A stretch of 64,000 nt of DNA from assembly GCF_000422245.1 (NCBI RefSeq), contig NZ_ATHI01000031.1, forward strand, positions 62,001 to 126,000. The letters run 5' to 3'. Positions within the stretch are counted from its first letter, which is position 1. Every line of letters begins with the position of its first letter. Position numbers and translations under genes: made by a program. The notes below the pieces were generated by a model. It was not told the origin of the DNA. It was given only the letters and a program-made list of their open reading frames with translations, and made no database searches. Positions 8,945-18,441 of the stretch are shown piece by piece. This DNA comes from Alkalidesulfovibrio alkalitolerans DSM 16529 (GTDB taxonomy: Bacteria; Desulfobacterota; Desulfovibrionia; Desulfovibrionales; Desulfovibrionaceae).

Positions 8945-10123
8945 GTGTATACGACATTCTTCGGTCTGCAGGAGAAGCCGTTCGACCTGCTTCCCAATCC
9001 CGATTTTTTGTATATGAGCAGGGCGCACAAGCGCGCCCTGACGTATCTGATGCACGGCATTCGCGAAAAGGCGGGATTCATCCTTCTGACGGGCGAAGTA
9101 GGATCGGGAAAGACCACGATCATTCGCAACATCATCCGCAAGCACTTGCAGAATCGGGCTCTTTCCAAGGTCTTCAACACGAGGGTCGATTCACACCAGC
9201 TTCTGGCCATGATCAACGAAGATTTCGGGCTTTCGGCAGTCGGCAAGGACAAGACGACGCTGATTCGCGAACTGAACGACTTCCTTATCGGCCAGTACTC
9301 CCAGGGGCGTCAGGCCGTGTTGATCATCGACGAGGCGCAGAATCTTTCGCCCGATCTCCTGGAAGAAGTGCGTATGCTCTCGAATCTCGAGACCGACAGG
9401 GAAAAGCTCTTGCAGATCATCCTCGTCGGACAGCCGGAGTTGAAAAAGACGCTCGCGCTTCCGGCTCTGCTGCAATTGCGGCAGCGCATACAGATCAACT
9501 GCCACATACAGCCTCTCAATCCGGCCGAAGTAGAAGAGTACATCTTGTTCAGGCTCGAAAAGGCCGGCAATCGCGAGGCGGTCGTTTTTTCATCCGAGGC
9601 CGTCGAGGCTGTGGCGACCTACAGTCGGGGCGTCCCCAGGCTGATAAACATCATCTGCGACTACATCATGCTTGACGCGTTCTCGGCGCAACAGCGCGAT
9701 ATCAGCGCCCAGATCGTCCATGAACTGGCCAGGGATCTCTCATTCGACGCGCAGTATTGGGAGTCCAAGACGACGGAGCCGGAGGAACCTCAGGAAGACA
9801 CAGGGAGCGGCATCGCTCAAGCCGCGCAGGCCGTGCGCGCCAGCGTCAAACTGAACAACGTCCTGCGTTCATTGAACCAGCGGCTGGAGGCTCTGGAAGC
9901 CGTGCCGCGTTTCGACCAATCGGACATCATGGATATCCGGGAACGGCTTGACGAAGTGGAAAAGGCGCTCGACGCGCGCGTCAAGGAGCTTTGGCTTGCG
10001 CAACAGCAGTTCAGGGTCGAGATGACCATGCGACAGATGCAGCATGGTGGTAAGGAAATCGATGAAACGAAAAAACAACAAGGAACCATGCGTCTGATCT
10101 GGAATTTTTTGTGGGGAAATTAG
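8945..10123 (+). CDS. XrtA/PEP-CTERM-associated GspA-like AAA ATPase
   Basis: This is a cytoplasmic or membrane-associated ATPase related to GspA/ExeA. Walker A is GEVGSGKTT near residue 56 and Walker B is VLIIDEAQNL, with sensor-like FNTR and GVPRLIN motifs. The C-terminal ~120 residues are charged and predicted helical or coiled coil. The start is a GTG preceded by GGTGG and lies only 11 bases after the tyrosine kinase stop. Its position matches the conserved TIGR03015 gene of exosortase loci. Its exact role is not established; energising assembly or secretion is a plausible inference. Confidence 0.88.
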   Translation: MYTTFFGLQEKPFDLLPNPDFLYMSRAHKRALTYLMHGIREKAGFILLTGEVGSGKTTIIRNIIRKHLQNRALSKVFNTRVDSHQLLAMINEDFGLSAVGKDKTTLIRELNDFLIGQYSQGRQAVLIIDEAQNLSPDLLEEVRMLSNLETDREKLLQIILVGQPELKKTLALPALLQLRQRIQINCHIQPLNPAEVEEYILFRLEKAGNREAVVFSSEAVEAVATYSRGVPRLINIICDYIMLDAFSAQQRDISAQIVHELARDLSFDAQYWESKTTEPEEPQEDTGSGIAQAAQAVRASVKLNNVLRSLNQRLEALEAVPRFDQSDIMDIRERLDEVEKALDARVKELWLAQQQFRVEMTMRQMQHGGKEIDETKKQQGTMRLIWNFLWGN

Positions 10124-10278
10124 CCTGTCCGCAAGAAGTTGCGCTTTGGGGGGTTTTCTTGTCTGCCCAGCTTGGGTAGAGGATCGTGGAGTGTTTCAGG
10201 ATGTTGTAGAGGCAAAAGAGGACATCCTGGAGTTGTGTGGCACGAAACGGTCTCCTCAAATCCGCGAGAGACAGGCGA

Positions 10279-11490
10279 ATGTATAGATACCTCATTGTGT
10301 TGGCATTGATTCTGGCGACGGTGCCTTGTGCATGGGCTGAACCCGCGTTTCGGGCCTCCCTCGGCGTCAGCGAGGAGTTCAACGACAACGTTCGGGAACA
10401 GCGAAACGGGAAAAGCGACTTTGTTACCAGCATACGTCCCTCGGTGGGGTACAGGTACGAAGGACCGCGACTGATCTTTGAAACGGACTACAAGGGACGG
10501 TTCAGCCATTACGCAAAGGCAACGCGTGACACGGAACTCAACCATGACTTCCGTGGACATGGGCTGCTGGACGCCTGGCGGAGTTTCTTCTTCATCGACG
10601 TCACCGATACGTACCGGTTGGTGAACCGCGACACGACGCGCGGCGACGTCATCGATGAAGACTCGACCATCGACCAGATCCAGCAGAACACGTTTGTCCT
10701 CTCGCCGTACATCCAGCCCCGTTTCGGGGAGAGGATGACACTCCGTACCGGATATCGCTACGTGAATATCTGGTACAACGAGCGGGGCAGAAGCAAGAAT
10801 AGCCACGGCGGCTTTGCGGATGCGACATACGAACTGACCGACCGGACGTCGATGCTCGCGGGATACTCCTACATGCATCAGACATCCAGCTCCGACAAGC
10901 TCGACAGGCATATCGGCTACGTCGGCGCCAGCCACACATACGCGGAGAACTCGAACGTCTACGCCAAGGTCGGCCCGAGCTACTCCAAGTATAGCCGGTC
11001 GTCGACCTCCAAGACCTCGTTCTACTGGGATGCGGGCTGGAATCACGATTTCGGAGTGGTGCAGTCGAGGTTTACGACCGGCGTGAGGTACGAGGATGAT
11101 CCCGATACCGGGAACACCTATCAGCGGCAGTACGGCGAGCTCAGGTTGAGCAGACGTTTCGAGCGCACAACGGTCAGTGTTTTCGGGCGGCTCGAGGATT
11201 ACGAAAGGGCCAGCGGCGGCTCCTCGACGAAAAGGACGTACACCGGGATCAGCATCGATCACGAACTGACCCAGCGTCTGACCGGAGCCGTGAGCATCTC
11301 GCGGGATTTTCAGGACAGATCCTCGTCGGAAACGGGGCGCTGGTTTGGCAATGTTTCATTGAAATACGCATTGGGGGAGGGATTCGGAGCGGAGCTCTGG
11401 TACCGGGTCAAGGATTCATACACGACAGGCACGACAGCCAGGAATTTCACCGTGAATCGGATTGGCTTGCAACTCAGCAAGCAGTTCTGA
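10279..11490 (+). CDS. PEP-CTERM-system-associated outer-membrane beta-barrel protein
   Basis: A signal peptide (MYRYLIVLALILATVPCAWA) precedes a protein dominated by alternating hydrophobic/polar strands rich in Tyr, Arg and Gly, ending in the C-terminal Phe expected for an outer-membrane barrel. The opening SLGVSEEFNDNV resembles the TIGR03016 family found in exosortase loci. The frame is open further upstream to a GTG at 10237, but the ATG at 10279 starts a perfect signal peptide and has a GAGAG ribosome site. The likely location is the outer membrane, perhaps as a polysaccharide secretin or anchor. Confidence 0.82.
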   Translation: MYRYLIVLALILATVPCAWAEPAFRASLGVSEEFNDNVREQRNGKSDFVTSIRPSVGYRYEGPRLIFETDYKGRFSHYAKATRDTELNHDFRGHGLLDAWRSFFFIDVTDTYRLVNRDTTRGDVIDEDSTIDQIQQNTFVLSPYIQPRFGERMTLRTGYRYVNIWYNERGRSKNSHGGFADATYELTDRTSMLAGYSYMHQTSSSDKLDRHIGYVGASHTYAENSNVYAKVGPSYSKYSRSSTSKTSFYWDAGWNHDFGVVQSRFTTGVRYEDDPDTGNTYQRQYGELRLSRRFERTTVSVFGRLEDYERASGGSSTKRTYTGISIDHELTQRLTGAVSISRDFQDRSSSETGRWFGNVSLKYALGEGFGAELWYRVKDSYTTGTTARNFTVNRIGLQLSKQF

Positions 11491-11606
11491 GGGTGAAGGG
11501 AGAGACGCCGATGTCGCCGTAGGAGGAATCCAGCAACGACCCGCCCGGTCCAGGTCCGCATCCGATCCGTATCATAACGGAGCAGGCGAACTTACCGGGG
11601 TGGGTC

Positions 11607-12500
11607 ATGAAGAATGCCTTGACCATCGATGTTGAAGATTATTTCCACGTTACCGCCTTCGAGGGCGTCATCAGCCGCAAGGACTGGGAAAGCTACCCGC
11701 CGCGCGTGGCCGACAACACCCGGCGCGTCCTCGATCTTCTCGACGAACTCTCGCTGAAAGCGACGTTTTTCGTGCTTGGCTGGGTCGCGGAGCGCTCGCC
11801 GGAACTTGTCCGGAGTATCGCCGCGCGTGGCCATGAAGTGGCCTGCCACGGTTACGGGCACGAACGCATTTATACCATGACCCCCGAGGATTTTCGCCGG
11901 GACGTGTCCCAAGCCAAGAAAATCCTGGAAGACATCTCGGGCTGCCCGGTCAACGGCTATCGTGCCCCGAGCTATTCCATCACCCAGGACTCCATGTGGG
12001 CGCTCGACGTGCTCGTAGAGGAGGGGTTCTCCTACGATTCGAGCATTTTTCCGATCCATCACGACAATTACGGCATCCCCGGAGCCGAGCGCTTTCCTCA
12101 TCTTATCGAGCGGCAAAGCGGCTCCATCCTCGAATTTCCTTTGACCACGCTCAAGATGAACATCTTCGGCAAGGACATGGTCATCCCCATCGCCGGAGGA
12201 GGATATCTGCGGCTTTTGCCTGTCTCCATCATCCGCAACGGCTTGCGCCGGATTAACGGCCGCGACAAGCAACCTGCGGTGCTTTATTTCCACCCCTGGG
12301 AGATCGATCCTGACCAGCCGCGGATCAAGGCGAGTTTCCGCTCCACGTTCCGGCACTATCTGAACCTGGACACCACCGAGGACAAGCTTCGTTATCTGTT
12401 GCCGAGCTTGCCTTTTGGCACCATGCGCGAGGCGTTGGACGAGTGGGATGCTGCTGAGGCGTCCAAGCCGACGGTCGTTCAGACCGTCGGGGCCGCGTAG
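11607..12500 (+). CDS. XrtA-type polysaccharide deacetylase (NodB domain)
   Basis: This should remove acetyl groups from N-acetylated sugars of the exported or nascent polysaccharide. The NodB fold is clear: the first motif is TIDVEDYFH, the metal-binding histidines are in ACHGYGHERIY, and YRAPSYSIT and the late FHPWEIDPDQPR are characteristic. It has 297 residues with no signal peptide. The motif set matches the TIGR03006 type of exosortase loci. A 116-base gap before it holds no clear promoter or terminator. Confidence 0.9.
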   Translation: MKNALTIDVEDYFHVTAFEGVISRKDWESYPPRVADNTRRVLDLLDELSLKATFFVLGWVAERSPELVRSIAARGHEVACHGYGHERIYTMTPEDFRRDVSQAKKILEDISGCPVNGYRAPSYSITQDSMWALDVLVEEGFSYDSSIFPIHHDNYGIPGAERFPHLIERQSGSILEFPLTTLKMNIFGKDMVIPIAGGGYLRLLPVSIIRNGLRRINGRDKQPAVLYFHPWEIDPDQPRIKASFRSTFRHYLNLDTTEDKLRYLLPSLPFGTMREALDEWDAAEASKPTVVQTVGAA

Positions 12501-12508
12501 GAGGACGG

Positions 12509-13906
12509 ATGAACTCCGGCGACCTCTTTTCGCGTTTTGCGCGCGCCGTGGTGGCCCCTGCCTGGGCTGCGTGGGAAAAAAGTCCGTATCTGAAGCATCT
12601 GGAGCGTTTCCGCCAGACGCAATACCGGCCTTTGAACGACGTGCGCAGGGACCAGTGGGAGCGTCTGAAGAAACTCCTCGACCAAGCGTACCACCATACC
12701 CGTTTCTATAGGCGGCGATTCGACCAGGCCGGGCTCAGGCCCAAGGACATCGTCTCCTGGGAGGATATGGGACGCCTGCCGCTTCTGACCAAGGACGACA
12801 TCCGCGCCCACCGCGACGAGATGGTCGCGGACAATATCCCGCCCGCCATGCTGCATCCCAAAAAGACTTCCGGGTCCACCGGTGTTTCCCTGTCCTTTTA
12901 CGTGGACGAGGACAGCATGCAGTGGAAGCGCGGCTGCGCGTTGCGCCACGACGAATGGACGGGCTGGCGGCTCGGCGAGCGTGTCGGGGCTGTGTGGGGC
13001 AACCCGGAATACAGGAAATCCTGGCGTGGCTACCTGCGCAATTTCCTGCTCCAGCGCACCACCTATCTGGATACCCTGCGCATGGACGAGGCCGCCATGC
13101 GCGAGTTTCACGCCCGCATCCGCAAGGAGCGGCCGACCCTGCTTTTCGGCCATGCCCACTCGCTCTACCTGTTCGCGCGCTTCATGCAGGAACGTGGGCT
13201 TGGCGACGTGCACCCGCGCGGCATCATCTCCACGGCCATGGTGCTGCATGATTTCGAGCGTGCGCTTATCGAGGAGACCTTCGGCTGCAAGGTGACCAAC
13301 CGCTACGGCTGCGAGGAAGTGAGCCTGATCGCCTGCGAGTGCGAGGCCCACGAGGGGCTGCACGTGAACATGGACACGCTCGTCGTCGAGTGCCTGTGCG
13401 ACGGACGTCCGGCCCGGCCCGGCGAGACCGGGGCGGTAGTCGTCACCGACCTGACCAATCGCGGCATGCCCTTCATCCGCTACCTCGTGGGCGACACGGC
13501 GCGCATGGCCGGACGGGCCTGCTCCTGCGGCCGCGCCTATCCGCTCATCGAGTCCCTTGAGGGGCGCATCGCGGACTACGTGCGCACGCCCGAGGGCGAG
13601 TTCGTCTCCGGCATCTCGCTGACCGAGAATTTCGCCATGGTGCTCGAAGGCGTGAAGCAGATGCAGATAGTGCAGGACAGGCTCGACCATCTCGTCTTTC
13701 GCGTGGTGCCCGGCGAGGAGAGCGGCAACGGGCGTCTGCACGCCGACATCGCCCGGCTCGTGCTGGAGCGCTTCGGCGACTCCATGCGGCACGACATCGA
13801 ATACACCGACAGCATCCAGTCCGAGACGTCGGGCAAGTACCGCTTCTGCGTCTCCAGGCTCGAAGGGGCCGGGGCCTTCGGCCCGGTCGGGGAGGCGAGG
13901 CGATGA
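12509..13906 (+). CDS. PaaK/CapK-like adenylate-forming enzyme
   Basis: This is a phenylacetate-CoA-ligase-like member of the ANL superfamily. The ATP-binding loop is KKTSGSTGVSLSFYVDEDS, and later motifs NRYGCEEVSLIACECEAHEG and YLVGDTARMAGRACSCGR are typical of the CapK group found in capsule and EPS loci. It should activate a carboxylic acid as an acyl-adenylate, perhaps for acylation or amidation of a sugar. The Cys pair in ACSCGRAYP resembles a metal-binding element of PaaK relatives. It starts 9 bases after the deacetylase, and its stop overlaps the following glycosyltransferase by 4 bases, so it belongs to the same operon. The substrate is unknown. Confidence 0.85.
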   Translation: MNSGDLFSRFARAVVAPAWAAWEKSPYLKHLERFRQTQYRPLNDVRRDQWERLKKLLDQAYHHTRFYRRRFDQAGLRPKDIVSWEDMGRLPLLTKDDIRAHRDEMVADNIPPAMLHPKKTSGSTGVSLSFYVDEDSMQWKRGCALRHDEWTGWRLGERVGAVWGNPEYRKSWRGYLRNFLLQRTTYLDTLRMDEAAMREFHARIRKERPTLLFGHAHSLYLFARFMQERGLGDVHPRGIISTAMVLHDFERALIEETFGCKVTNRYGCEEVSLIACECEAHEGLHVNMDTLVVECLCDGRPARPGETGAVVVTDLTNRGMPFIRYLVGDTARMAGRACSCGRAYPLIESLEGRIADYVRTPEGEFVSGISLTENFAMVLEGVKQMQIVQDRLDHLVFRVVPGEESGNGRLHADIARLVLERFGDSMRHDIEYTDSIQSETSGKYRFCVSRLEGAGAFGPVGEARR

Positions 13907-15063
13907 TGGCGGCGCTCCTCTTTCCCCCCTTGGCGTTCTTGAGTCTCGCCGCGATCTATCTCTTCGTCGCGGGCCTGGCGAGCCGCCGTCCCGTTTCTAC
14001 TCGCGCGGGTCTACCCGACTCCAGGCTGCGTTTCGCCGTGGTCGTGCCCGCGCACGACGAGGAGAACACCATCGCGGCCACACTGCAAAGCCTCGCAACC
14101 TTGAACTACCCAAAGCCCCTCCACGAGGTCGTGGTGATCGCCGACAACTGCTCCGATGGCACGGCCGGGGTCGCCAGGAGCATGGGCGCGCGTTGCATCG
14201 AGCGCGTCGATCCAACGCGCCGGGGCAAAGGTCAGGCCCTGCGCCACGCCTTCGACATTCTCCTGGCCGAGGATTTTCAGGCCGTGGCTGTGGTGGATGC
14301 AGACACCCTGGTCGCGCCGGGTTTTCTCGACGCCATGAACGAGCGGCTGGCGAGCGGGGACACGGTGGTCCAGGCGCGCTACGGGGTCGTGAATCCCGAC
14401 GGCACGCCGCTGACCTACGTGCTCGCCGTGGGCAACGCCATCGAGAACGACCTGTTCCTGCACGGCCGCGAGAATCTGGGGCTGGCCTCGATCCTGCGCG
14501 GCAACGGCATGTGCTTCGCGGCCGAGGTGCTGCGTGAGCATCCGTGGGAGGCGTCGTCCGTGGTCGAGGACACTGAGTACTCGCTGGATCTTTTGCGCCG
14601 CGGGGTGCGCACCCGTTTCGCACCCGAGACGGAGGTGCGCGCGCCGCTGCCTCTCTCGCTCGATCAGGCCGCCGCGCAGCGCGTGCGCTGGGCCTCGGGC
14701 AACAGCCGCCTGACCAGGCTGGCCGCGTTCTCGCTCATCGCCGAGGGGCTAAAGTCGGGACGGCTTGGCCTTGCTGATATTGGTTTTTGCCTGCTCGTCC
14801 GCAGCAAGCCGCTGCTCCTGCTACTGTCGTTCGTCTTGGCCGGGATCGCCCTCCTGCTGAAAGTCTTTGCCGCCTGGGCCGTGCTCCTGGCCGCCTTTTT
14901 CACGCTGTACATGGCTGGGGGGATGGTGGCCATGGGGCTTTCTCGTCCGCGTGCGCGCCTTGCGCTCGCGGCTCCGTTCTATCTGTTCTGGCTCATGGCC
15001 GTCTCGCTGCTTGGGCTCACGGGCTTTCGCAGCGGCGTGTGGGCACGCACCCGGAGGGCCTGA
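13903..15063 (+). CDS. Membrane glycosyltransferase family 2 (processive-type)
   Basis: This is an inner-membrane GT2 enzyme related to cellulose/hyaluronan synthase-like proteins. It has an N-terminal membrane helix, the nucleotide-sugar aspartates in VVPAHDEE and VVDADT (Asp132), and a QxxRW signature (QRVRW at 259-263) that marks processive or flippase-coupled GT2 enzymes. Three to four membrane segments follow at the C-terminus. The ATG overlaps the upstream stop by 4 bases (ATGA). The donor sugar is not predictable. Confidence 0.87.
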   Translation: MMAALLFPPLAFLSLAAIYLFVAGLASRRPVSTRAGLPDSRLRFAVVVPAHDEENTIAATLQSLATLNYPKPLHEVVVIADNCSDGTAGVARSMGARCIERVDPTRRGKGQALRHAFDILLAEDFQAVAVVDADTLVAPGFLDAMNERLASGDTVVQARYGVVNPDGTPLTYVLAVGNAIENDLFLHGRENLGLASILRGNGMCFAAEVLREHPWEASSVVEDTEYSLDLLRRGVRTRFAPETEVRAPLPLSLDQAAAQRVRWASGNSRLTRLAAFSLIAEGLKSGRLGLADIGFCLLVRSKPLLLLLSFVLAGIALLLKVFAAWAVLLAAFFTLYMAGGMVAMGLSRPRARLALAAPFYLFWLMAVSLLGLTGFRSGVWARTRRA

Positions 15064-16211
15064 TGAAAGGCATGCGCATCGCCCACCTCATCGCCACCAA
15101 CTTCTATGGTGGCCCCGAGCGCCAGATCGTCATGCACGCGAAGCGCATCGAGCGCGAGGGTTGTCTGCCCCTGGTCATCTCCTTCCAGGAGAAGGGCCGC
15201 GACAACGAGTTGCTCGCCGCGGCAGCCAAGGCCGGGGTGCCCGTGGCCGCGCTTGGTGCGCGCGCGCCGTTTCATCCGGGCGCGGTGGCTGAACTGGCGG
15301 GCATCTTGCGGGAGCGGCGGGTGAATATCCTGGCCACGCACGGCTACAAGGCCAACGTGGTCGGCCGTCTGGCCGCCTGGTTCGCGGGCATTCCCGAGAT
15401 CGCGGTATCGCGGGGCTGGACAGGCGAGAACGCAAGGGTCCGGCTTTACGAAAAGCTCGACCGCTTGTTTCTGCGCCTTGCCGACCGGGTCGTTGCCGTG
15501 TCCGATGGGCAGCGTGAGAAGGTGCTGGCCTGCGGCGTGCACGCCGACAAGGTGAGCGTCATTCACAACGGCATCGACCTGACGACCTATCCTGGCCCGG
15601 CCGCGCACGGCATCCGGGCTGAACTGGGCATCGCGGCCGATGCGGTGTTCGTGGTCTCGGCCGGACGGCTGAGCCCCGAGAAGAACCACGCCGGGCTCAT
15701 CGAGGCGGCGGGGCTGGTGTTCGAAAAACGCGACGACGTGCGCTTCGCGGTCTTTGGCGAAGGATTTCTCAGGCCCGAGCTCGAACACGCCATCGAGCAG
15801 GCCGGGATTTCAGACCGGTTCTTCCTGCCCGGATTTCGGCCCGACGTGCGCGCGCTTCTGCACGAGGCGGACATCTTCGTCCTGCCGTCGCACACCGAAG
15901 GGCTGCCCAACGTGATTCTCGAGGCCTTCGCCTGCAGGAAGCCCGTGGTGGCCACGGCCGTGGGCGGCACGCCCGAGGTGGTGCGCCAGGGGCGGGACGG
16001 CTGGCTCGTTTCGCCCGGCGACATGCCGGGGCTGGCCGAGGCCGTCGTGGCGCTGGCCGCGTCGCCCGAACGACGTCGTGAGATGGGCGAGAGCGGATAC
16101 GAGCACGTCCGCACACGATTCGACTATGCAAGTCAGACCGCGCGGTATCTGGAGATGTACGCGGACCTTGCGGCCGCGAACGGCCACGGCGTGAGGGGAG
16201 CGAGGGCATGA
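15063..16211 (+). CDS. Glycosyltransferase family 4
   Basis: This is a GT-B fold retaining glycosyltransferase. The N-terminal acceptor domain begins AHLIATNFYGGPERQ. The donor domain starts at FVVSAGRLSPEKNHAGLI, and the conserved E-x7-E region is HTEGLPNVILEAFACRKPVV. The ATG overlaps the previous stop by one base (TGATG); a second in-frame ATG three codons on is an alternative. It should add one sugar to the lipid-linked repeat unit in the cytoplasm. Confidence 0.88.
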   Translation: MKGMRIAHLIATNFYGGPERQIVMHAKRIEREGCLPLVISFQEKGRDNELLAAAAKAGVPVAALGARAPFHPGAVAELAGILRERRVNILATHGYKANVVGRLAAWFAGIPEIAVSRGWTGENARVRLYEKLDRLFLRLADRVVAVSDGQREKVLACGVHADKVSVIHNGIDLTTYPGPAAHGIRAELGIAADAVFVVSAGRLSPEKNHAGLIEAAGLVFEKRDDVRFAVFGEGFLRPELEHAIEQAGISDRFFLPGFRPDVRALLHEADIFVLPSHTEGLPNVILEAFACRKPVVATAVGGTPEVVRQGRDGWLVSPGDMPGLAEAVVALAASPERRREMGESGYEHVRTRFDYASQTARYLEMYADLAAANGHGVRGARA

Positions 16212-17290
16212 CGAGCGATCGCAGCGAAGCCCGCGCGCTTCCCTTCATCACCGTGGTCATGCCGGTCAGGAACGAGGCCCGCTTTATCCGCGAGACCATC
16301 GAAAGCCTTCTCGGTCAGGACTATCCGGCGGATCGTTTCGAGATCATCGTGGCCGACGGTCATTCCGACGACGGCACCAGGGAGATCGTGTGCCGGATCG
16401 CTCGCGAGCATCCCCAGGTGCGGCTGTTGGACAACCCCGGCAGACGGTCGAGCGCGGGACGCAATGTGGGCTTTCGGGAGGGGCGCGGCGACGTCTTCGT
16501 GGTCGTGGACGGGCACTGCCACATCCCCGACGCCTCGTTCCTCAGCCATCTGGCCGAGTGCTTCGCGCGCAGCGGAGCGGATTGCCTGGGCAGGCCGCAG
16601 CCGCTCGACCCGCCGGGGCTGACCCCCTTTCAGGAGGCCGTGGCCCTGGCCCGCGCCGCGCGCCTGGGGCACGGCGGCGATTCCCTGATCTACGGCGACT
16701 TCGAGGGCTACGCCAGCCCCGTGAGCAACGGCGCGGCCTACGCCCGCACGGTCTTCGACCGGGTGGGCTACGTGAACGAGCGTTTCGACGCCTGCGAGGA
16801 CGTGGAGTTCAACTACCGCGTGGAAAAGGCCGGACTGACCAGCTATACGAGCCCCAAACTCACGGTGCGCTACTACCCGCGCGAATCCCTGGGCGGGCTT
16901 TTGCGCCAGATGCGGCGCTACGGCCGCGGCCGGGTCCGCTTCTACCGCTCCCATCCCGAGGCCATGAGCCTCACCGCCGTGGTTCCGGCCTGCTTCACGG
17001 CCGGAGTTTTCGCGGCCGCGTTTTTGGCCGTCTGCTCGCTGGCTCTGGGCGGACTGCCCCTGGCGCTTCACGCGCCGCTCGTCCTGCTCTCGGGGCTGCT
17101 CGCGCTGTATGCCGCGCTTACGATCTTGGCCACCGCCTCCATCTGCGCCCGGCACGGCCTTGGACACGCGCTTCGCCTGCCCGCGATCTTTCTGGCCATC
17201 CACGGCGGCCTGGGGCTGGGGATGTGGGAAGAGGCGCTTTCGCCCGAGCGCGCGCCCGCGCAGGGTGCCTCGGAGGAAGTGCGGACATGA
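16208..17290 (+). CDS. Glycosyltransferase family 2 with C-terminal membrane helices
   Basis: This is a GT-A fold transferase. The motifs are VVMPVRNEARFI, ADGHSDDGT and VVDGHCHI (the DxD equivalent). SNGAAYARTVFDRVGYVNE, then FDACEDVEFNYRV, provide the usual acceptor-site ED element. Two to three hydrophobic segments near residues 255-345 anchor it to the inner membrane. Start and stop both overlap neighbours by 4 bases (ATGA), indicating translational coupling. The ExoA-like arrangement is compatible with succinoglycan-type assembly enzymes. Confidence 0.87.
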   Translation: MTSDRSEARALPFITVVMPVRNEARFIRETIESLLGQDYPADRFEIIVADGHSDDGTREIVCRIAREHPQVRLLDNPGRRSSAGRNVGFREGRGDVFVVVDGHCHIPDASFLSHLAECFARSGADCLGRPQPLDPPGLTPFQEAVALARAARLGHGGDSLIYGDFEGYASPVSNGAAYARTVFDRVGYVNERFDACEDVEFNYRVEKAGLTSYTSPKLTVRYYPRESLGGLLRQMRRYGRGRVRFYRSHPEAMSLTAVVPACFTAGVFAAAFLAVCSLALGGLPLALHAPLVLLSGLLALYAALTILATASICARHGLGHALRLPAIFLAIHGGLGLGMWEEALSPERAPAQGASEEVRT

Positions 17291-18441
17291 GCGCGCCCAA
17301 GAGGATCGCCTTTCTCATCGACGCCATCGCCTCGCCCTCTGCCGGGACCGAGCGGCAACTGCTCATGCTCATCGAGGGGCTTGACCGGCGCGAATTTGAG
17401 CCGTGGCTGTGCGTGCTCAAGGGCTCGCCCTGGCTCAGCAAGAGCTTCGACCTGTGCCCCGTGCGCGTCCTGGACATCGAATCCTTCAAGAGTCCGGGGG
17501 CCTGGATGAACGTGCTGCGCTTCTCGGGTTGGCTCAGGCGCGAACGCATCGACGCGCTTCAAGTGCACTTCAGGGATTCGTCGCTGGCGGGCATCGTGGC
17601 CGCCAGGCTTGCTCGCACCCCGGCCGTGATCGCCATGCGCAAGAACCAGGGCTACTGGATGAACAGCGCGGAGCTTCGCTTGCAGCGTTTTTTGAACCGC
17701 TTCGTGGACGTCTTCGTGGCCAATTCGGAGGCCACGCGGGACTGGGCGCGGCGGGTGGAGGGCATCTTGCCCGAACGGTTGCGCGTGATCCACAACGGCT
17801 TCTTCGGAGAAACGCGCAAGGCGGGGGACGAGGCGGCGCGGCGGCGCGCGCGCCAGACGCTCGACCTGCCCCTGGATGCGCCCGTGGCGGGCATCGTGGC
17901 CAACCTGCGGCCGGTCAAGCGGTTGGACGTCTTTCTACGCGCCGCGGCCAGGGTGCGCGAGGCGCTGCCTTCGGCTCGCTTCGTGATCATCGGCGAGGGC
18001 GAGGAGCGCGAGCGTCTGCAAACGCTTGTCCGGTCGCTCGGTCTGAACGGGGAAGTACGCTTCACGGGGCGCAGGATGGATGTGCCCGACCTGCTCCCGG
18101 CCTTCGATGTGGGGGTGCTCAGCTCCGATTCCGAAAGCTTTTCCAACTCGGTCGTCGAATACATGGCGGCCGGGCTCCCGGTGGCGGCCACGGACGTGGG
18201 CGGCTGCCACGAGGCGTTGGCCGGGGGGGCAGGCGGCATCCTCGTCGCGCCCGGCGACGCCGAGGCCCTTGGCCGGGCCATGGTCGAGATGCTTAGTGAC
18301 GAACACCGCGCATCCCACGCGCGCGCGGCTCACCCAAGGCGGGTGGCCGAGGCGTTTTCAAGGGACAGGTATCTTGCGGCTTATGCCGCGCTCTACAACG
18401 AACTGCTCAAGTCAACAGGGAGGAGGGCTTCATGCTCCTGA
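17287..18441 (+). CDS. Glycosyltransferase family 4
   Basis: This is a GT-B glycosyltransferase. The N-terminal segment IDAIASPSAGTERQLLMLI fits the acceptor domain. The donor domain shows VAGIVANLRPVKRLDVFL, FVIIGEGEERERL and the E-x7-E equivalent SDSESFSNSVVEYMAAGLPV. The start is the ATG at 17287, overlapping the preceding stop by 4 bases; a much longer open frame upstream is antiphase shadow. Its 3' end overlaps the next gene by 10 bases. Confidence 0.87.
   Translation: MSAPKRIAFLIDAIASPSAGTERQLLMLIEGLDRREFEPWLCVLKGSPWLSKSFDLCPVRVLDIESFKSPGAWMNVLRFSGWLRRERIDALQVHFRDSSLAGIVAARLARTPAVIAMRKNQGYWMNSAELRLQRFLNRFVDVFVANSEATRDWARRVEGILPERLRVIHNGFFGETRKAGDEAARRRARQTLDLPLDAPVAGIVANLRPVKRLDVFLRAAARVREALPSARFVIIGEGEERERLQTLVRSLGLNGEVRFTGRRMDVPDLLPAFDVGVLSSDSESFSNSVVEYMAAGLPVAATDVGGCHEALAGGAGGILVAPGDAEALGRAMVEMLSDEHRASHARAAHPRRVAEAFSRDRYLAAYAALYNELLKSTGRRASCS

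Noticed and set aside
10238-10253. TGGCACG upstream of the beta-barrel gene as a sigma-54 promoter
   Set aside because: The -12 element is missing at the required distance.
12479-13792. 437-codon leftward open frame
   Set aside because: It is antisense to the adenylate-forming enzyme and has no recognisable domain.
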